Program-made: the position numbers and the translations under genes
Notes under the pieces: generated by a model
The model's input: the letters and a program-made list of their open reading frames with translations, nothing else
What the model was told of the DNA's origin: nothing
Database searches by the model: none
DNA from: Tolypothrix campylonemoides VB511288
GTDB taxonomy: Bacteria; Cyanobacteriota; Cyanobacteriia; Cyanobacteriales; Nostocaceae
Length of the DNA stretch: 64,000 nucleotides
Reading direction: 5' to 3'
Assembly: GCA_000828075.3 (NCBI GenBank)
Contig: JXCB02000001.1
Span: forward strand, 427,130-491,129
Part shown: one piece after another, positions 1 to 8,941 of the stretch
Position numbering within the stretch: the stretch's first letter is position 1
Layout: every line of letters starts with the position of its first letter

Positions 1-2
1 CC

Positions 3-1238
3 GACGGTAGAGGAGGTAATGTTAATCTCTCTGCTGGCTCACTTTCTCTTACCAATGGCGCTCAAATAAGTGCCAGGGTTTTTTTTGGACGAGGGGATGC
101 AGGCAATATCAATATCAGTGCCCGCGATAAAGTCTCCTTTGATGGGACAAGTAGCAATGGCTTGCCCACTGGTGCCTTCAGTAGTGTAGAGCTTGGTGCC
201 GGTGAAGGAGGTAGTGTTAATTTAACAACTGGCTCACTTTCTCTTACCAATGGCGCTCGAATAAGTGCCAGTACTAGTGGACAGGGGGATGCAGGCAATA
301 TTAACATTAATGTACGTGATTCTGTAGAGCTAATTGGCACTTCACCTGATGCTCGCATCCCCAGTGCCTTAACGTCAGCTGTTGAGCAATCAGCCAGAGG
401 AAGTGGAGGCGATATAATCTTGAAATCTGGCAGTTTGGCGGTTCGAGATGGGGCTGAGGTGACTGTAAGTAATTCAGGAAAAGGGAATGCTGGTAGGATA
501 CAAGCTACAGTTTTTGACACACGTCTAGACAATCAAGGAAAACTCACGGCTGAATCGGTCTCAGGTCAGGGTGGAGACATTCAACTACAAGCGGAAAACC
601 TAATGCTGATGCGTCGTGGTAGTTTAATATCTGCTACCAGTGGCATTTCTGGTAGTAATGGATTCGACGGTAATATAAATATCGACACCAAATTCTTAGT
701 CGCTGTTCCAAAAGAGAACAGTGATATTGTTGCAACTGGCTTTGGACGAAGCCCTGGTAGTAATATTCAAGTCAATGCCCAAGGAATTTTTGGCACTCTA
801 TTTCGGCAACAGCAAACCTCAAAGAGTGACATTGTTGCGACTGGACAGGTCATATTAAACACACCCGAAATCGACCCCAACAGCGCCTTAATCAACTTAC
901 CAACAGTACCAGTTGACACCGAACTTGCCCAAGGTTGCAACTCTCCCAATTACGCTCAAAGCAGTTTCATCATCACTGGACGCGGCGGCTTACCCCCCAA
1001 CCCCAAAGACATTCTTACACCTGACGCAGTAGAAGTCGATTGGGTGACTCTCAACCCAAACATTGACAACCGTAAGACTCCATCTGTTTCTACATCAACA
1101 AATCCCACGCCAGAATCCATCGTTGAAGCGACTGGTTGGGTGTTCAACGCCAAAGGTGAAGTGGTCTTCACAGCTGATGCACCTACTACCACGCCTCATC
1201 AATCATGGCAGAACCCTGCATCTTGCCGTGCTTCTTAG
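3..1238 (+). CDS. Filamentous haemagglutinin-like exoprotein, C-terminal part (5' end outside window)
   Basis: The reading frame is open from base 3, so the gene starts upstream of the window. The visible 411 residues are low-complexity beta-helix sequence. A unit of roughly 60 residues occurs twice near the start, each copy carrying a GSLSLTNGA core and a GDAGNINI core. The end carries the module of cyanobacterial secreted haemagglutinin-like proteins: a FIITGRGGLPPNP motif, then VDWV, then a GWVFNAKGEVVFTADAP segment and a Cys near the terminus. The same end module is in the complete homologue at 32373-34847, which has the N-terminal secretion domain. By homology this is a surface or released beta-helix protein exported by two-partner secretion. 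No TpsB-type transporter gene is in the window. The TAG stop lies at the edge of a miniature repeat, so the original C-terminus may have been changed. Confidence 0.85.
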   Translation, partial: DGRGGNVNLSAGSLSLTNGAQISARVFFGRGDAGNINISARDKVSFDGTSSNGLPTGAFSSVELGAGEGGSVNLTTGSLSLTNGARISASTSGQGDAGNININVRDSVELIGTSPDARIPSALTSAVEQSARGSGGDIILKSGSLAVRDGAEVTVSNSGKGNAGRIQATVFDTRLDNQGKLTAESVSGQGGDIQLQAENLMLMRRGSLISATSGISGSNGFDGNINIDTKFLVAVPKENSDIVATGFGRSPGSNIQVNAQGIFGTLFRQQQTSKSDIVATGQVILNTPEIDPNSALINLPTVPVDTELAQGCNSPNYAQSSFIITGRGGLPPNPKDILTPDAVEVDWVTLNPNIDNRKTPSVSTSTNPTPESIVEATGWVFNAKGEVVFTADAPTTTPHQSWQNPASCRAS

Positions 1239-1362
1239 GAACTTCCAAATTAAAAAGTATGCAATTTTTTCTTGTGGGATGGGCTTCTAGCCCGTCCTAT
1301 AAACAGGGGGGACCGGATGCCCACCCCACAAGATTGAATAATTTATTTTTTGGAAGTACCTT
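1237..1362. repeat. Miniature inverted-repeat element after the haemagglutinin gene
   Basis: The left end reads AGGAACTTCCAA and the right end is its near-complement (TTGGAAGTACCT), so the ends form imperfect terminal inverted repeats. The interior holds a GC-rich palindromic segment (TGTGGGATGGGC...GCCCACCCCACA). Related GTGGGGTGGGCATC cores occur near 29241-29340 and 41690-41745, and a related GGAGTACCAAAAAATAAATTATT end is near 41622. The rest of the gap to 1555 has no gene I can recognise. Confidence 0.6.
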
Positions 1363-1555
1363 AGATGTCAGTGTCCACATCAGTAGCAATTGTGATAACT
1401 GGGTTAATTGATAAGACTATACGTCCTGCGTTGTTTTTTGTCCGATTGCGCGCAGCGCCGTTAAGATTGTTACGTGTGTTAGGAATCAGCCTTTAACTTT
1501 CCCAACTTAAGAGTAGAATATTTAGCGGTTTCACAACACGAATGCAAACGCGCTA

Positions 1556-2071
1556 ATGTCTCAATATCCCTCAATTGAACCAGATGCGAAAGCAAATTCT
1601 TTAAGAAAGCTGCGTCAGTTAAGCCGCTTACTGGATAAAGTCATTACTGTTCCGGGAACACAGCTTAGTATTGGTCTAGATCCAATTCTGGGACTTATAC
1701 CTGTCGGCGGTGATTTTTTGGGAGTTATGCTTTCGGCATACATTGTTCTAGAAGCTGCGCGGTTAGGTGCGCCAGCATCTACTTTAAGTAGAATGGTATT
1801 GAATATCATCATTGATGGCTTAGTAGGTGCAATACCCATAGCAGGGGATTTATTTGATGTCGGGTGGAAAGCTAACGAGTATAATATCAGGCTACTGGAA
1901 GATCACTTAAGGTTTCCCAGCCAGAGGAAGAGGGCAGACAAGTGGTTTGTATTTGCGCTTATGACTGTATTGTTCATTGTCGCTATTGGATTAGCAGCAT
2001 TTGCCGTGATACTCATGAGATTGCTTGGAACGCTGCTTGGAATGCTGCAGGGTGTCTTAACTGGCAGTTAG
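1556..2071 (+). CDS. DUF4112 domain membrane protein
   Basis: This 171-residue protein matches the DUF4112 family, whose function is unknown. Two internal hydrophobic segments carry the similar short motifs IPVGGD (about residue 51) and IPIAGD (about residue 98), each starting a helix, which suggests an internal repeat. A strong C-terminal transmembrane helix follows at about residues 138-160, after a basic stretch. There is no signal peptide, so it is likely an inner-membrane or thylakoid protein. The ATG is the first in the frame and has no strong Shine-Dalgarno. The alpha/beta hydrolase on the same strand starts only 19 bases after its stop, so the two are probably co-transcribed. Confidence 0.8.
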   Translation: MSQYPSIEPDAKANSLRKLRQLSRLLDKVITVPGTQLSIGLDPILGLIPVGGDFLGVMLSAYIVLEAARLGAPASTLSRMVLNIIIDGLVGAIPIAGDLFDVGWKANEYNIRLLEDHLRFPSQRKRADKWFVFALMTVLFIVAIGLAAFAVILMRLLGTLLGMLQGVLTGS

Positions 2072-2090
2072 ATAAGTTACAACAAAATTA

Positions 2091-3026
2091 ATGAAAGACT
2101 GGTGGCAAGCGACTTTCCCCAAAGGGCGGCAAAGTCTCATAATTACCGATGCTAATGGGTATCCTGTAAAAATCGCTTACGGTGAAAAAGGTACAGGCAA
2201 ACCCCTATTTCTCTTACATGGTGTTGGCAGCTGGAGCTACAATTGGCGTCACAGCGTCGAGCCACTCTCTGAATATTTTCGGGTCATTTGTTTTGATGCC
2301 AAAGGTTACGGCTTTTCCGAAAAACCTGTGTTTCGTCGAGAACAGAGTGGTCATCAAATTATTGAGTTAGAAAGAGTCATTCTTTCGTTATGTGATGAAC
2401 CCGTCGTTGTTGTGGCAGAATCTTTAGGTGCATTAATTGCCCTTGGTCTAGCACAAGCAAATCCCCAGTTAATAGCGCGGCTTGTGCTGGTAAATGTACC
2501 TATTTTTCCCCAACAGTTACCTCATTGGGGAATGTGGTTGCTTTCTCAGCTACCTTTAGAAATCGTGCAAGCAATTGACTCCTCTCGTCTAGCGCACCTC
2601 TTTGCACCACTGGTGAGAGAAATTATGGCAATAGAAAGGCGTGGAGTCTTGTACGATCCATCAATACTGACGCAGGATGATGTTTACTGGATAACTTACC
2701 CTTACACTGAAATTCCTGGGACGCTTACGAAGGTGGCGGAAGAATTACAAATAGCAGCGCGGGAAATTGAACACTTGCAAACAAATCAACCAAGTTTTAT
2801 CAGTAAACTTCAAAATAATCTCGGTGCGGTAAAATGCCCTACCCTGATTTTATGGGGCGAACAAGATAGTTGGTTTCCGTCTAGCGATGGGGAAAAATTG
2901 CGTCAGCGCCTTCCCGATGCAAAATTACAAATTTTACCTAACTGCCATCATGATGCGTCCTCTGGTGCTTCAGAAGCGGTGAATGCAGCGATTCTTAGTT
3001 TCTTACGAGAAACCAATTTCTCTTAA
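2091..3026 (+). CDS. Alpha/beta-fold hydrolase
   Basis: This 311-residue protein has the alpha/beta hydrolase order of motifs: an oxyanion-hole HGVGSW motif near residue 42, a nucleophile elbow AESLGA near residue 105 (Ala instead of the usual Gly before the acid residue), an acid loop WGEQDSWFP near residue 258, and a catalytic His in NCHHD near residue 285. It most resembles the soluble C-C hydrolase/esterase group. The substrate cannot be read from the sequence. It has no signal peptide and follows the DUF4112 gene closely, probably in one transcript. Heptameric repeats begin right after its stop. Confidence 0.85.
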   Translation: MKDWWQATFPKGRQSLIITDANGYPVKIAYGEKGTGKPLFLLHGVGSWSYNWRHSVEPLSEYFRVICFDAKGYGFSEKPVFRREQSGHQIIELERVILSLCDEPVVVVAESLGALIALGLAQANPQLIARLVLVNVPIFPQQLPHWGMWLLSQLPLEIVQAIDSSRLAHLFAPLVREIMAIERRGVLYDPSILTQDDVYWITYPYTEIPGTLTKVAEELQIAAREIEHLQTNQPSFISKLQNNLGAVKCPTLILWGEQDSWFPSSDGEKLRQRLPDAKLQILPNCHHDASSGASEAVNAAILSFLRETNFS

Positions 3027-3028
3027 AC

Positions 3029-3052
3029 CAGTGAACAGTGAACAGTGAACAG
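3029..3052. repeat. Heptamer tandem repeat (CAGTGAA type)
   Basis: Three and a half copies of a 7-base unit CAGTGAA lie directly after the hydrolase stop codon. The same array occurs at 18205-18229. Such short tandemly repeated heptamers are typical of Nostocales genomes. The rest of the gap to 3109 consists of related degenerate CTGATAA/CTGGTAA units. Confidence 0.8.
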
Positions 3053-3109
3053 TTATCAAATAATTGTTTACTGATAAGTGATCACTGGTAACTGCTAACT
3101 GATCACTGC

Positions 3110-4483
3110 TTAAACGACTCGGTTCTGACGGATACATTCTGCGTACCATTCAAAACTGGCTTTCAGGATGCGTTTTTGTGTTTTGTAGTCTACATAAACA
3201 ATCCCAAAGCGTCGGGAGTATCCCCAAGCCCACTCAAAGTTATCCATGAAACTCCACAAGAAATACCCCTTTAAAGGATACCCTTCACTGATGGCTTGAT
3301 GAGCTGACTTTAAGTGCTGGCGTAAGTACATAATTCGGTCAGTGTCAATGATTTCACCATTAGAATTCACTTCATCTTGTGCCGCACAGCCATTTTCAGT
3401 GATGTACACTGGTAAGTCATTGCACCCCAGCGTTTCGCTGATATGACGAATGCCCCAATAAATACTTTCAGGTAAGATATTTAGCCAGGGCATATGCATT
3501 TGCGGGTAGCCTTTGGGAAGGTTGAGGAATTCGTAACCATCTTCATTATCAGCAGCACGAACATAAGTGCCAGTGTAGATGTTAAGACCAAGGGAGTCGA
3601 GGGGTTGGTGAATGATTTCTAAGTCACCAGGCTCTATACTTGGGGCATCTTCTTTCAACTTTGCCAACATTGCTGGACTGTAGCTACCAGTGAGGGCTGG
3701 GAAAATAATGCCGCCATTCACCCAATTGGTGTGAAAGGCGCTTTTTGCTGCTGCAATATTGACAGGAGATTCGTTGATGGGAACGGTAACGGCGATGTTA
3801 TCCACCAAAGCAACTTTACACGGAACGGGTGAAGCAGCACGAATAGCTTGACACCCCATCCCATGAGCAAGTAAAGCATGGTGAGAAGTTTGCCAAACTT
3901 CCTTTCGACTCTTAACTAGCGTCCCTGGGGCGTGGGGTGGTTGCTGCTTGACGCCATAACTCATGTGGGTGAAACAGGGAATTTCGTTGAGAGTCATCCA
4001 ATTGGTGATGCGATCGCCCAACCGACTGACAACTGCTGTGACATAATCAGCGTAATCGTGTGCCATCTGGCGACTTTGCCAGGAACCGTACAAGTCTTCT
4101 AGTGCTTGGGGGCTATCCCAGTGAAATAAAGTTGCATGGGGAGTGATACCGTATTCTTGTAAGCAATCTACCAAGCGCTTGTAGAAATCAATGCCTTCTT
4201 CATTGACTGCGCTGCGACCATCAGGTATAATGCGAGTCCATCCGATACTAAAGCGATAGTGTTTGATGCCCAATTCTGCCATGAGCTGCACATCGGCTTT
4301 GTAGCGATGATAATGGTCGCAGGCTACAGCACCTGTATCACCGTTCTTGACCTTTCCCCGAGTCGCGCTGAAAGTATCCCACACACTGGGTTTGCGTCCA
4401 CCTTCTCGATATGCGCCTTCGATTTGATACGCAGCAGTCGCAGCACCCCAGCAAAAATCCTCTGGAAATTTATACATAGTCAT
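3110..4483 (-). CDS. Family 1 glycoside hydrolase (beta-glucosidase)
   Basis: A full-length GH1 enzyme of 457 residues from the preferred start. The N-terminus MTMYKFPEDFCWGAATAAYQ is the standard GH1 opening (FxWGxATAAYQxEG). The acid/base Glu is in TLNEIP, where the family usually has NEP, so a Pro is replaced by Ile. The nucleophile Glu is in the ITENG motif about 200 residues later. The C-terminal LWSFMDNFEWAWGYSRRFG motif forms the aglycone site. A longer frame would begin 13 residues upstream, but the family alignment favours the ATG at 4483. There is no signal peptide, so it should act on cellobiose-like or other beta-glucosides in the cytoplasm. It stands alone, with no transporter next to it. 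Confidence 0.92.
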   Translation of the reverse strand: MTMYKFPEDFCWGAATAAYQIEGAYREGGRKPSVWDTFSATRGKVKNGDTGAVACDHYHRYKADVQLMAELGIKHYRFSIGWTRIIPDGRSAVNEEGIDFYKRLVDCLQEYGITPHATLFHWDSPQALEDLYGSWQSRQMAHDYADYVTAVVSRLGDRITNWMTLNEIPCFTHMSYGVKQQPPHAPGTLVKSRKEVWQTSHHALLAHGMGCQAIRAASPVPCKVALVDNIAVTVPINESPVNIAAAKSAFHTNWVNGGIIFPALTGSYSPAMLAKLKEDAPSIEPGDLEIIHQPLDSLGLNIYTGTYVRAADNEDGYEFLNLPKGYPQMHMPWLNILPESIYWGIRHISETLGCNDLPVYITENGCAAQDEVNSNGEIIDTDRIMYLRQHLKSAHQAISEGYPLKGYFLWSFMDNFEWAWGYSRRFGIVYVDYKTQKRILKASFEWYAECIRQNRVV

Positions 4484-4868
4484 AATTTTATGCAACTTCA
4501 CTATTTTCTTGAACAATCGCAAAGTTTGCTAAATAATAGTGATTGTAAAGAGTTATAACAAAAACCGAAATTTCTGATGAAGAAAATGAAATCCCGGGGA
4601 AATAACCACGCAAAGAATTTGTTATTCTCCACATATAGAATTTGAATGCTTCATACCACACACCCTTTGAAGCGCGAACTCCACAACCTATACTCAAATT
4701 TACACTTCAAAATTCTGACTACTGAGTTCTGAGTTCTGAGTTCTTTGTTGGTGATTTCACCCAACTTCCACAAACGTTTATTGATTTTTGTACAGGAACC
4801 AAAGCCATAGCTTGTGGTTCCTCAGTTTCGTTACCCTCGATTAGCAGTTGAAGACTTGCCGTAGGAAT
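4484..4868. other. Intergenic region between sbpA and the GH1 gene
   Basis: No gene recognised. It holds a heptamer array of TGAGTTC units at about 4722-4744. Because both neighbours are on the minus strand, this region carries the beta-glucosidase promoter and the sulfate-binding protein terminator. I could not assign either with confidence. Confidence 0.5.
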
Positions 4869-6065
4869 CTAACCTTTCTTAGCTGTATTGACGCTACGCA
4901 GAATCTTGGCAAAAATGGCGTTATCGCTAAAAAACTTTTGCCCAATCGCAGCCCAACCGCCATAGTCATTAGCTGTTGCGATTTTGACTTGAGGGTATTT
5001 ATCAACAAACTCTTTTGCTTGCGCTACACTCGAATCGATTGGTCGGTAACCAGTTTGAGCAAAGATTTGTTGAGCTTCCGGAGTGTACAAATACTGAATA
5101 AACGCTTGTGCCACTTCGCGGGTGCCGTGCTTGTCTACATTTTTATCAACAATAGCAACTGGGTTGTCAATCGAGAAATTGACATCAGGAACAACGTATG
5201 AAGGTTTTTCACCACTTGCAGCTTTCAACAACACTTCATTTTCGTAAGTGATCAGAGCATCCCCTTTGCCTGCCTTAAAAAAGGTATCGGTTGCCTCACG
5301 AGCACTTTCAGGCAAGATAGGAACGTTTTTAAAGACATTAGTGACAAATTCTAATGCCTTAGACTCGTCTCCTCCGGCTTTAATTGCTGCATTCCATAAC
5401 GCTAGAAAATTCCAGCGTGCGCTACCAGAGGTTATGGGATTCGGCGTAATTACACTAACTCCATTTTTTGTTAAGTCTGTCCATGTTTTGATACCTTTGG
5501 GATTGCCCTGACGTGTCAAAATTGCGGCTACAGACTTACTGACGATACTGTTGTTAGAAAACTCTTTCTCCCAACCTGGTTGAATTAATCCTGCTCGCTC
5601 AATCTTTTGAATATCCGGAGCAAGGGATAGATGGACTACATCAGCTTCTAGTCCTCCTTCAACCACTGCAAGAGCTTGAGGACTAGAAGCGCCATAACTC
5701 TGCTTAAAGGTGACATTCTGGTTACGCTCTTTTTTCCACTTTTCTACAAATTTGGGAATAATTTTGTCATGGGCAGCTTTGGTGACAGAGAAGGAAACGA
5801 GGTTAAGTTCAATATTGTTCTGTTGAGCAATAAGACTAGGACTCTTTCCAGAATGACTCGAGCTTGAAACATTGTTACTATTTGCGGCATTAGCAGCAAG
5901 TACCACACTCAAGCTGACACCTACAAAAAATAGAGATATAAAACTTTTAAAAAACCTCACCTTAAGTCTACCTTTTGATAGTTGCTGATATTGCTGTCTC
6001 ATTCTCCGCAAAGCTGAAAAAACAACCGCTATCCAATCGAAATTAGGGGTTAGATGCCTGCTCAC
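4869..6065 (-). CDS. sbpA: Sulfate ABC transporter substrate-binding protein
   Basis: This 398-residue protein matches the sulfate/thiosulfate-binding family: LNLVSFSVTKAAHDKI at the start of the mature protein, KQSYGASSPQA, EADVVHLSLAPDI, NPKGIKTW and TPNPITSGSARWNFLALW. A Sec-type signal sequence of basic residues plus the FFVGVSLSVVLAANA core ends around residue 60. The GTG at 6065 is preceded by GGAGGAG at good spacing, which supports this long leader rather than the internal ATG at 6002. In the periplasm it would bind sulfate and deliver it to a CysT/CysW/CysA permease. Those genes are not next to it, so it is an orphan binding protein. It relates functionally to the sulfur genes at 12.5-20.8 kb. 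Confidence 0.92.
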   Translation of the reverse strand: MSRHLTPNFDWIAVVFSALRRMRQQYQQLSKGRLKVRFFKSFISLFFVGVSLSVVLAANAANSNNVSSSSHSGKSPSLIAQQNNIELNLVSFSVTKAAHDKIIPKFVEKWKKERNQNVTFKQSYGASSPQALAVVEGGLEADVVHLSLAPDIQKIERAGLIQPGWEKEFSNNSIVSKSVAAILTRQGNPKGIKTWTDLTKNGVSVITPNPITSGSARWNFLALWNAAIKAGGDESKALEFVTNVFKNVPILPESAREATDTFFKAGKGDALITYENEVLLKAASGEKPSYVVPDVNFSIDNPVAIVDKNVDKHGTREVAQAFIQYLYTPEAQQIFAQTGYRPIDSSVAQAKEFVDKYPQVKIATANDYGGWAAIGQKFFSDNAIFAKILRSVNTAKKG

Positions 6066-6705
6066 TACACTCCTCCTATCAAAGCCCGTAGTAGTTATTA
6101 TTTTTTACATTAATAAACACAACGTTTTTGCTGTACTTACTCAAGTTAGATTTATACGGTAATTTTACGAAATTACCGTATTTAATTTATTAATACGACG
6201 AAATAGCTATGTGACAACTATTACTTAATAAATCCTTAAATATTTTTTTCCAACCAAAATGCACTATGCTGAGTAGTACTGCTTTTCAAGGAAGGTTGCA
6301 ATCATTGCGGCGATCGCCTTCAGTAGGTAATCCGCACTATCGCTCGCAGCGCAATGTCCGCGCATAGTGATTGCCCAAGGCTTCGACGGTGAGCTCAGCC
6401 GAACCGCTCTCAGCCGAACTGGGCAGTGGCAAAGCCAATCGCAAAAATAACCATTGTGGTTTTGTAGCAAATATTTAGTCAATTCATAAAATCATAATTT
6501 TGTCAAATATTTGTATAAAATAAGAACAAAATAGGGCAGAACGCTATCAATTATCACAATAGACAAACGAAGACACAGATCCCCGACTTCTTTAAGAAGT
6601 CGGGGATCTTGTTTTTCACGTAGCCTACAGCAGCTCGTAGAGCTTATGATTTAGGACTGCTATAACAGGTTTTTAGGTTGTCAGTCATTTTTTGTCACAC
6701 AACCT
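6066..6705. other. Intergenic region upstream of sbpA
   Basis: AT-rich leader of sbpA (about 6070-6260), then a palindromic stretch containing GCGATCGCC and repeated AGCCGAAC units around 6300-6430, then a strong hairpin at 6577-6609. An open frame at 6264-6482 lies across the palindromic repeats and is not a convincing gene. Confidence 0.5.
6577..6609. repeat. Dispersed perfect hairpin repeat (CCCCGACTTCTT type)
   Basis: A near-perfect palindrome: the left arm GATCCCCGACTTCTT pairs with AAGAAGTCGGGGATC around a very short loop, and a T-rich run follows on the plus strand. A related copy is at 14116-14148. It could act as a terminator, but no plus-strand gene precedes it and the second copy sits in a divergent promoter region, so a dispersed repeat is the better reading. 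Confidence 0.75.
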
Positions 6706-7182
6706 CTATATTGTGCCTGGTATGGGCTCACTATTTTCACCACCTCGAGATCCGACAGGATTTGCTAATTCTATTAACTCGTTAACCAAAGAGCTAATTA
6801 CAGCAACTGCCCCTCCCCCAGCAGCTACAACTTGGCTAATTCTAGAAAATACATTAATTAACTTTCCAAAAATGCCAATGAATGTATTAAACCTTTTTAA
6901 TTCATTGATGGCTGCTTGTAAATCATTTATTGTTTTCTTTAAAACTTTTGCAGCTTCGCCTTTTGTAAGATCAGTAGCTATTTCCTCAATAGCCCGATTT
7001 GCAGCGTTATTCGCTTCATTTAAAAGCTTGACCTCCTCGTTAGAAATAAACGCGTTTTGATTGTTATTTATTAATCCTTCACGCAACAAATTTCTTCTTT
7101 TTTTTTGAGATAGATTCACTAAGTCACCGATGAATTCTGCCAAATCCTGTAAATCGTTTGTAGTTAATAACTCATTAGCCAT
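6706..7182 (-). CDS. Hypothetical helical protein
   Basis: I do not recognise this 158-residue protein. It is predicted to be almost entirely helical, with charged stretches rich in Asn, Glu and Lys. Residues about 106-135 form a hydrophobic Gly/Ala/Val segment (VVAAGGGAVAVISSLV) that could be a membrane-inserting helix, and the tail is polar and Pro-rich. The start has a good AGGAGA ribosome site 7 bases upstream. The lipoprotein gene on the same strand ends 16 bases upstream, so the two form a likely operon. A short pore-like or effector-like protein is possible, but there is no direct evidence. Confidence 0.65.
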   Translation of the reverse strand: MANELLTTNDLQDLAEFIGDLVNLSQKKRRNLLREGLINNNQNAFISNEEVKLLNEANNAANRAIEEIATDLTKGEAAKVLKKTINDLQAAINELKRFNTFIGIFGKLINVFSRISQVVAAGGGAVAVISSLVNELIELANPVGSRGGENSEPIPGTI

Positions 7183-7198
7183 TGGTAATCTCCTAGAT

Positions 7199-8248
7199 TC
7201 AAAGAGTTCTATTTTTCTGCAAAGATTTTACTATTTGAGAATATTCACTCAAAATTTCTTGAGCTTTTTTCATCTCAGTTTCAGTTAAATCCAGTTTACT
7301 AGATTGATTATTTGTTTCTAAATCATTTTCCGTTCCTGCTAAAACGCTTTGGCATAATTGCTTTTTTTCTTCCGTACTAATAGTATCTTTTCCTGTACCT
7401 TGAAAAGCATCTTTGAGCCGAGAATGAGCTGTTGCAGTTGCTTGAAGTATCTCAATATAGTTTTGAGCATTATCTTTTTTATCTTGAACTATTTTCATTG
7501 CTTCGTTGTAATCTTTTTGGACTTCTAACGCAACAGAAATCTGTGAATCAGTAAATTTTTCTAGCGGTGCAAGATATGTTTCATAATAGCTGTTAATCCC
7601 TCTTTTTTCGACTTCTAGGATTGTATTAGTATAGATTTGAGCAATGTTGATTAACCCACCATTATTTTGCTGCTGGTTATCTTTAAAAGTGGAATTTCCT
7701 GTAATGTAAGTTTGTAAAGAATCATCAGCACATAAGATTGCTTTTTTAAGGGCTCTTCCTCTTTTTTCTTTAGACAAAGCATTGACAAAAATCTGGAATA
7801 AATTGGTTCCAGCTTGTACAGTAGCTTCAGGTATAAAACCTCCAGAATTTAAATTTGTAAGTGCTGTTTGAAGGTCACTGATATTGTCATCGAAAGAAAC
7901 AGTCTTTCCACTGGCAACTTGACCTAGCTGTGCCATGTAATTAAGTAACAAACTATTAGCATTTTTCACTCTACTGATATTGGGTTTATTTTCAGAGTTA
8001 CATCTTTTTAATGTATTTTCACGCGTTTCTATACCACTTGAAGTAGTTAAAATAATATAGTTAACTCTTCTTAAACAAGAGTCATAAATATCCTGTGCTA
8101 GCAGCTCAGAAGAATTTTTAATGGCAACCTGATGATTTTTAACAAAATCTTCAACAGATTTAAAATCACGACCACAACCGTTTAATAGAATTGTCACCGG
8201 AATGAACAAAACAAATAACTTTAAAACCTTCTGAAAATTGTCATTCAT
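7199..8248 (-). CDS. Hypothetical lipoprotein
   Basis: This 349-residue protein begins with a basic n-region, a hydrophobic core (LFVLFIPVTILL) and an LNGC lipobox, so it should be cleaved and lipid-anchored at about residue 25. The mature part is hydrophilic and helical, with many Asn, Lys and Gln residues and likely coiled-coil stretches around residues 215-260. I recognise no family. The ATG at 8248 is chosen over an upstream TTG at 8260 because it leaves a normal signal peptide. It sits 16 bases upstream of the helical-protein gene at 6706-7182 and probably shares its transcript. It may be a membrane-anchored partner of that protein. Confidence 0.7.
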   Translation of the reverse strand: MNDNFQKVLKLFVLFIPVTILLNGCGRDFKSVEDFVKNHQVAIKNSSELLAQDIYDSCLRRVNYIILTTSSGIETRENTLKRCNSENKPNISRVKNANSLLLNYMAQLGQVASGKTVSFDDNISDLQTALTNLNSGGFIPEATVQAGTNLFQIFVNALSKEKRGRALKKAILCADDSLQTYITGNSTFKDNQQQNNGGLINIAQIYTNTILEVEKRGINSYYETYLAPLEKFTDSQISVALEVQKDYNEAMKIVQDKKDNAQNYIEILQATATAHSRLKDAFQGTGKDTISTEEKKQLCQSVLAGTENDLETNNQSSKLDLTETEMKKAQEILSEYSQIVKSLQKNRTL

Positions 8249-8477
8249 GATACTTGTCAATATTAAAAAATTAAGTAGTTGGACTGCATATGATTCAACG
8301 CTCCAATCGTTGTTTCAGAAATTGCATAACCTTCTCAATGTAAAATGCCAAGTTTGAGACTACGGAAGTTAAGCATGAATGAGCTTTGCTTCCGTATCTA
8401 ATAAGTTCATAGATGTAGGCAAAATTAACTTATGCACTTTGGGATAGAAAATGCCCACCCTTTCAAGAAATACTTTT

Positions 8478-8523
8478 GAGGGAGTGAGGGAGGGAGGGAG
8501 TGAGGGAGTGAGGGAGGGAGTGA
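8478..8523. repeat. Purine-rich GAGGGAGT tandem repeat
   Basis: Repeated GAGGGAGT/GAGGGAGG units make a 46-base polypurine tract. A similar tract occurs at 31451-31505. The surrounding gap 8249-8605 has no recognisable gene. Confidence 0.75.
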
Positions 8524-8605
8524 AGTGTTGCTTTCATTCGTAGCGGGTGGCTGCAGCCCCCCGTGGGGTGCTCACAAGAAACACATTGCGTAAAGCTTAT
8601 AATGA

Positions 8606-8941
8606 TCACCCACGTTCCTGAAGCATGACTGTAGAATCAGCGGTACGCCCAAACTCTTCTGGTGCATATTACAGGTGTACTTCAGCACCAGGATAGAGAA
8701 ATATACCCGGAGTCACAGAACGCACTAAATAGTGGAGGCTGTAAACGCCTGGTTCTAGGTGGTCGGCGTAGGCGATAATGCGATCGTCCCAAAGGGACGG
8801 GCGCTTTGCGCCATCGCGATGGATAGTCCTGAAACCAAGTTGCCAACTGTCTGCTTTTGCCTGTAATGCAGGTGTCGTAGTTTGAAAACTCGCATCCACC
8901 GCTTCAAAACCAGCTGGTAACGGGTCGCTAATTATCACCAA
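8606..8941 (-). pseudogene. Bacterial alpha-2-macroglobulin, C-terminal remnant
   Basis: The frame encodes ISDPLPAGFE, then ADHLEPGVYSLHYLVR and SVTPGIFLYPGAEV, the conserved end of YfaS-type alpha-2-macroglobulins. A TAA follows HL at 8669-8671. Reading on in the same frame gives YAPEEFGRTADSTVM up to a TGA at 8606, which is the normal family terminus, so the TAA is a premature stop. The upstream 1,500 or so residues of the family are absent. In addition the family's HxxDDR region is split by an extra in-frame stretch encoding roughly GAKRPSLWD, whose DNA is a pair of small palindromes. This is a decayed protease-trap gene, not a functional protein. Confidence 0.8.

Noticed and set aside
6264-6482. 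Minus-strand frame of 72 codons
   Set aside because: It lies across palindromic AGCCGAAC/GCGATCGCC repeats with no ribosome site or recognisable domain.
6577-6609. Rho-independent terminator for a plus-strand gene
   Set aside because: No plus-strand gene precedes it, and a second copy lies between divergent genes, so a dispersed repeat is more likely.
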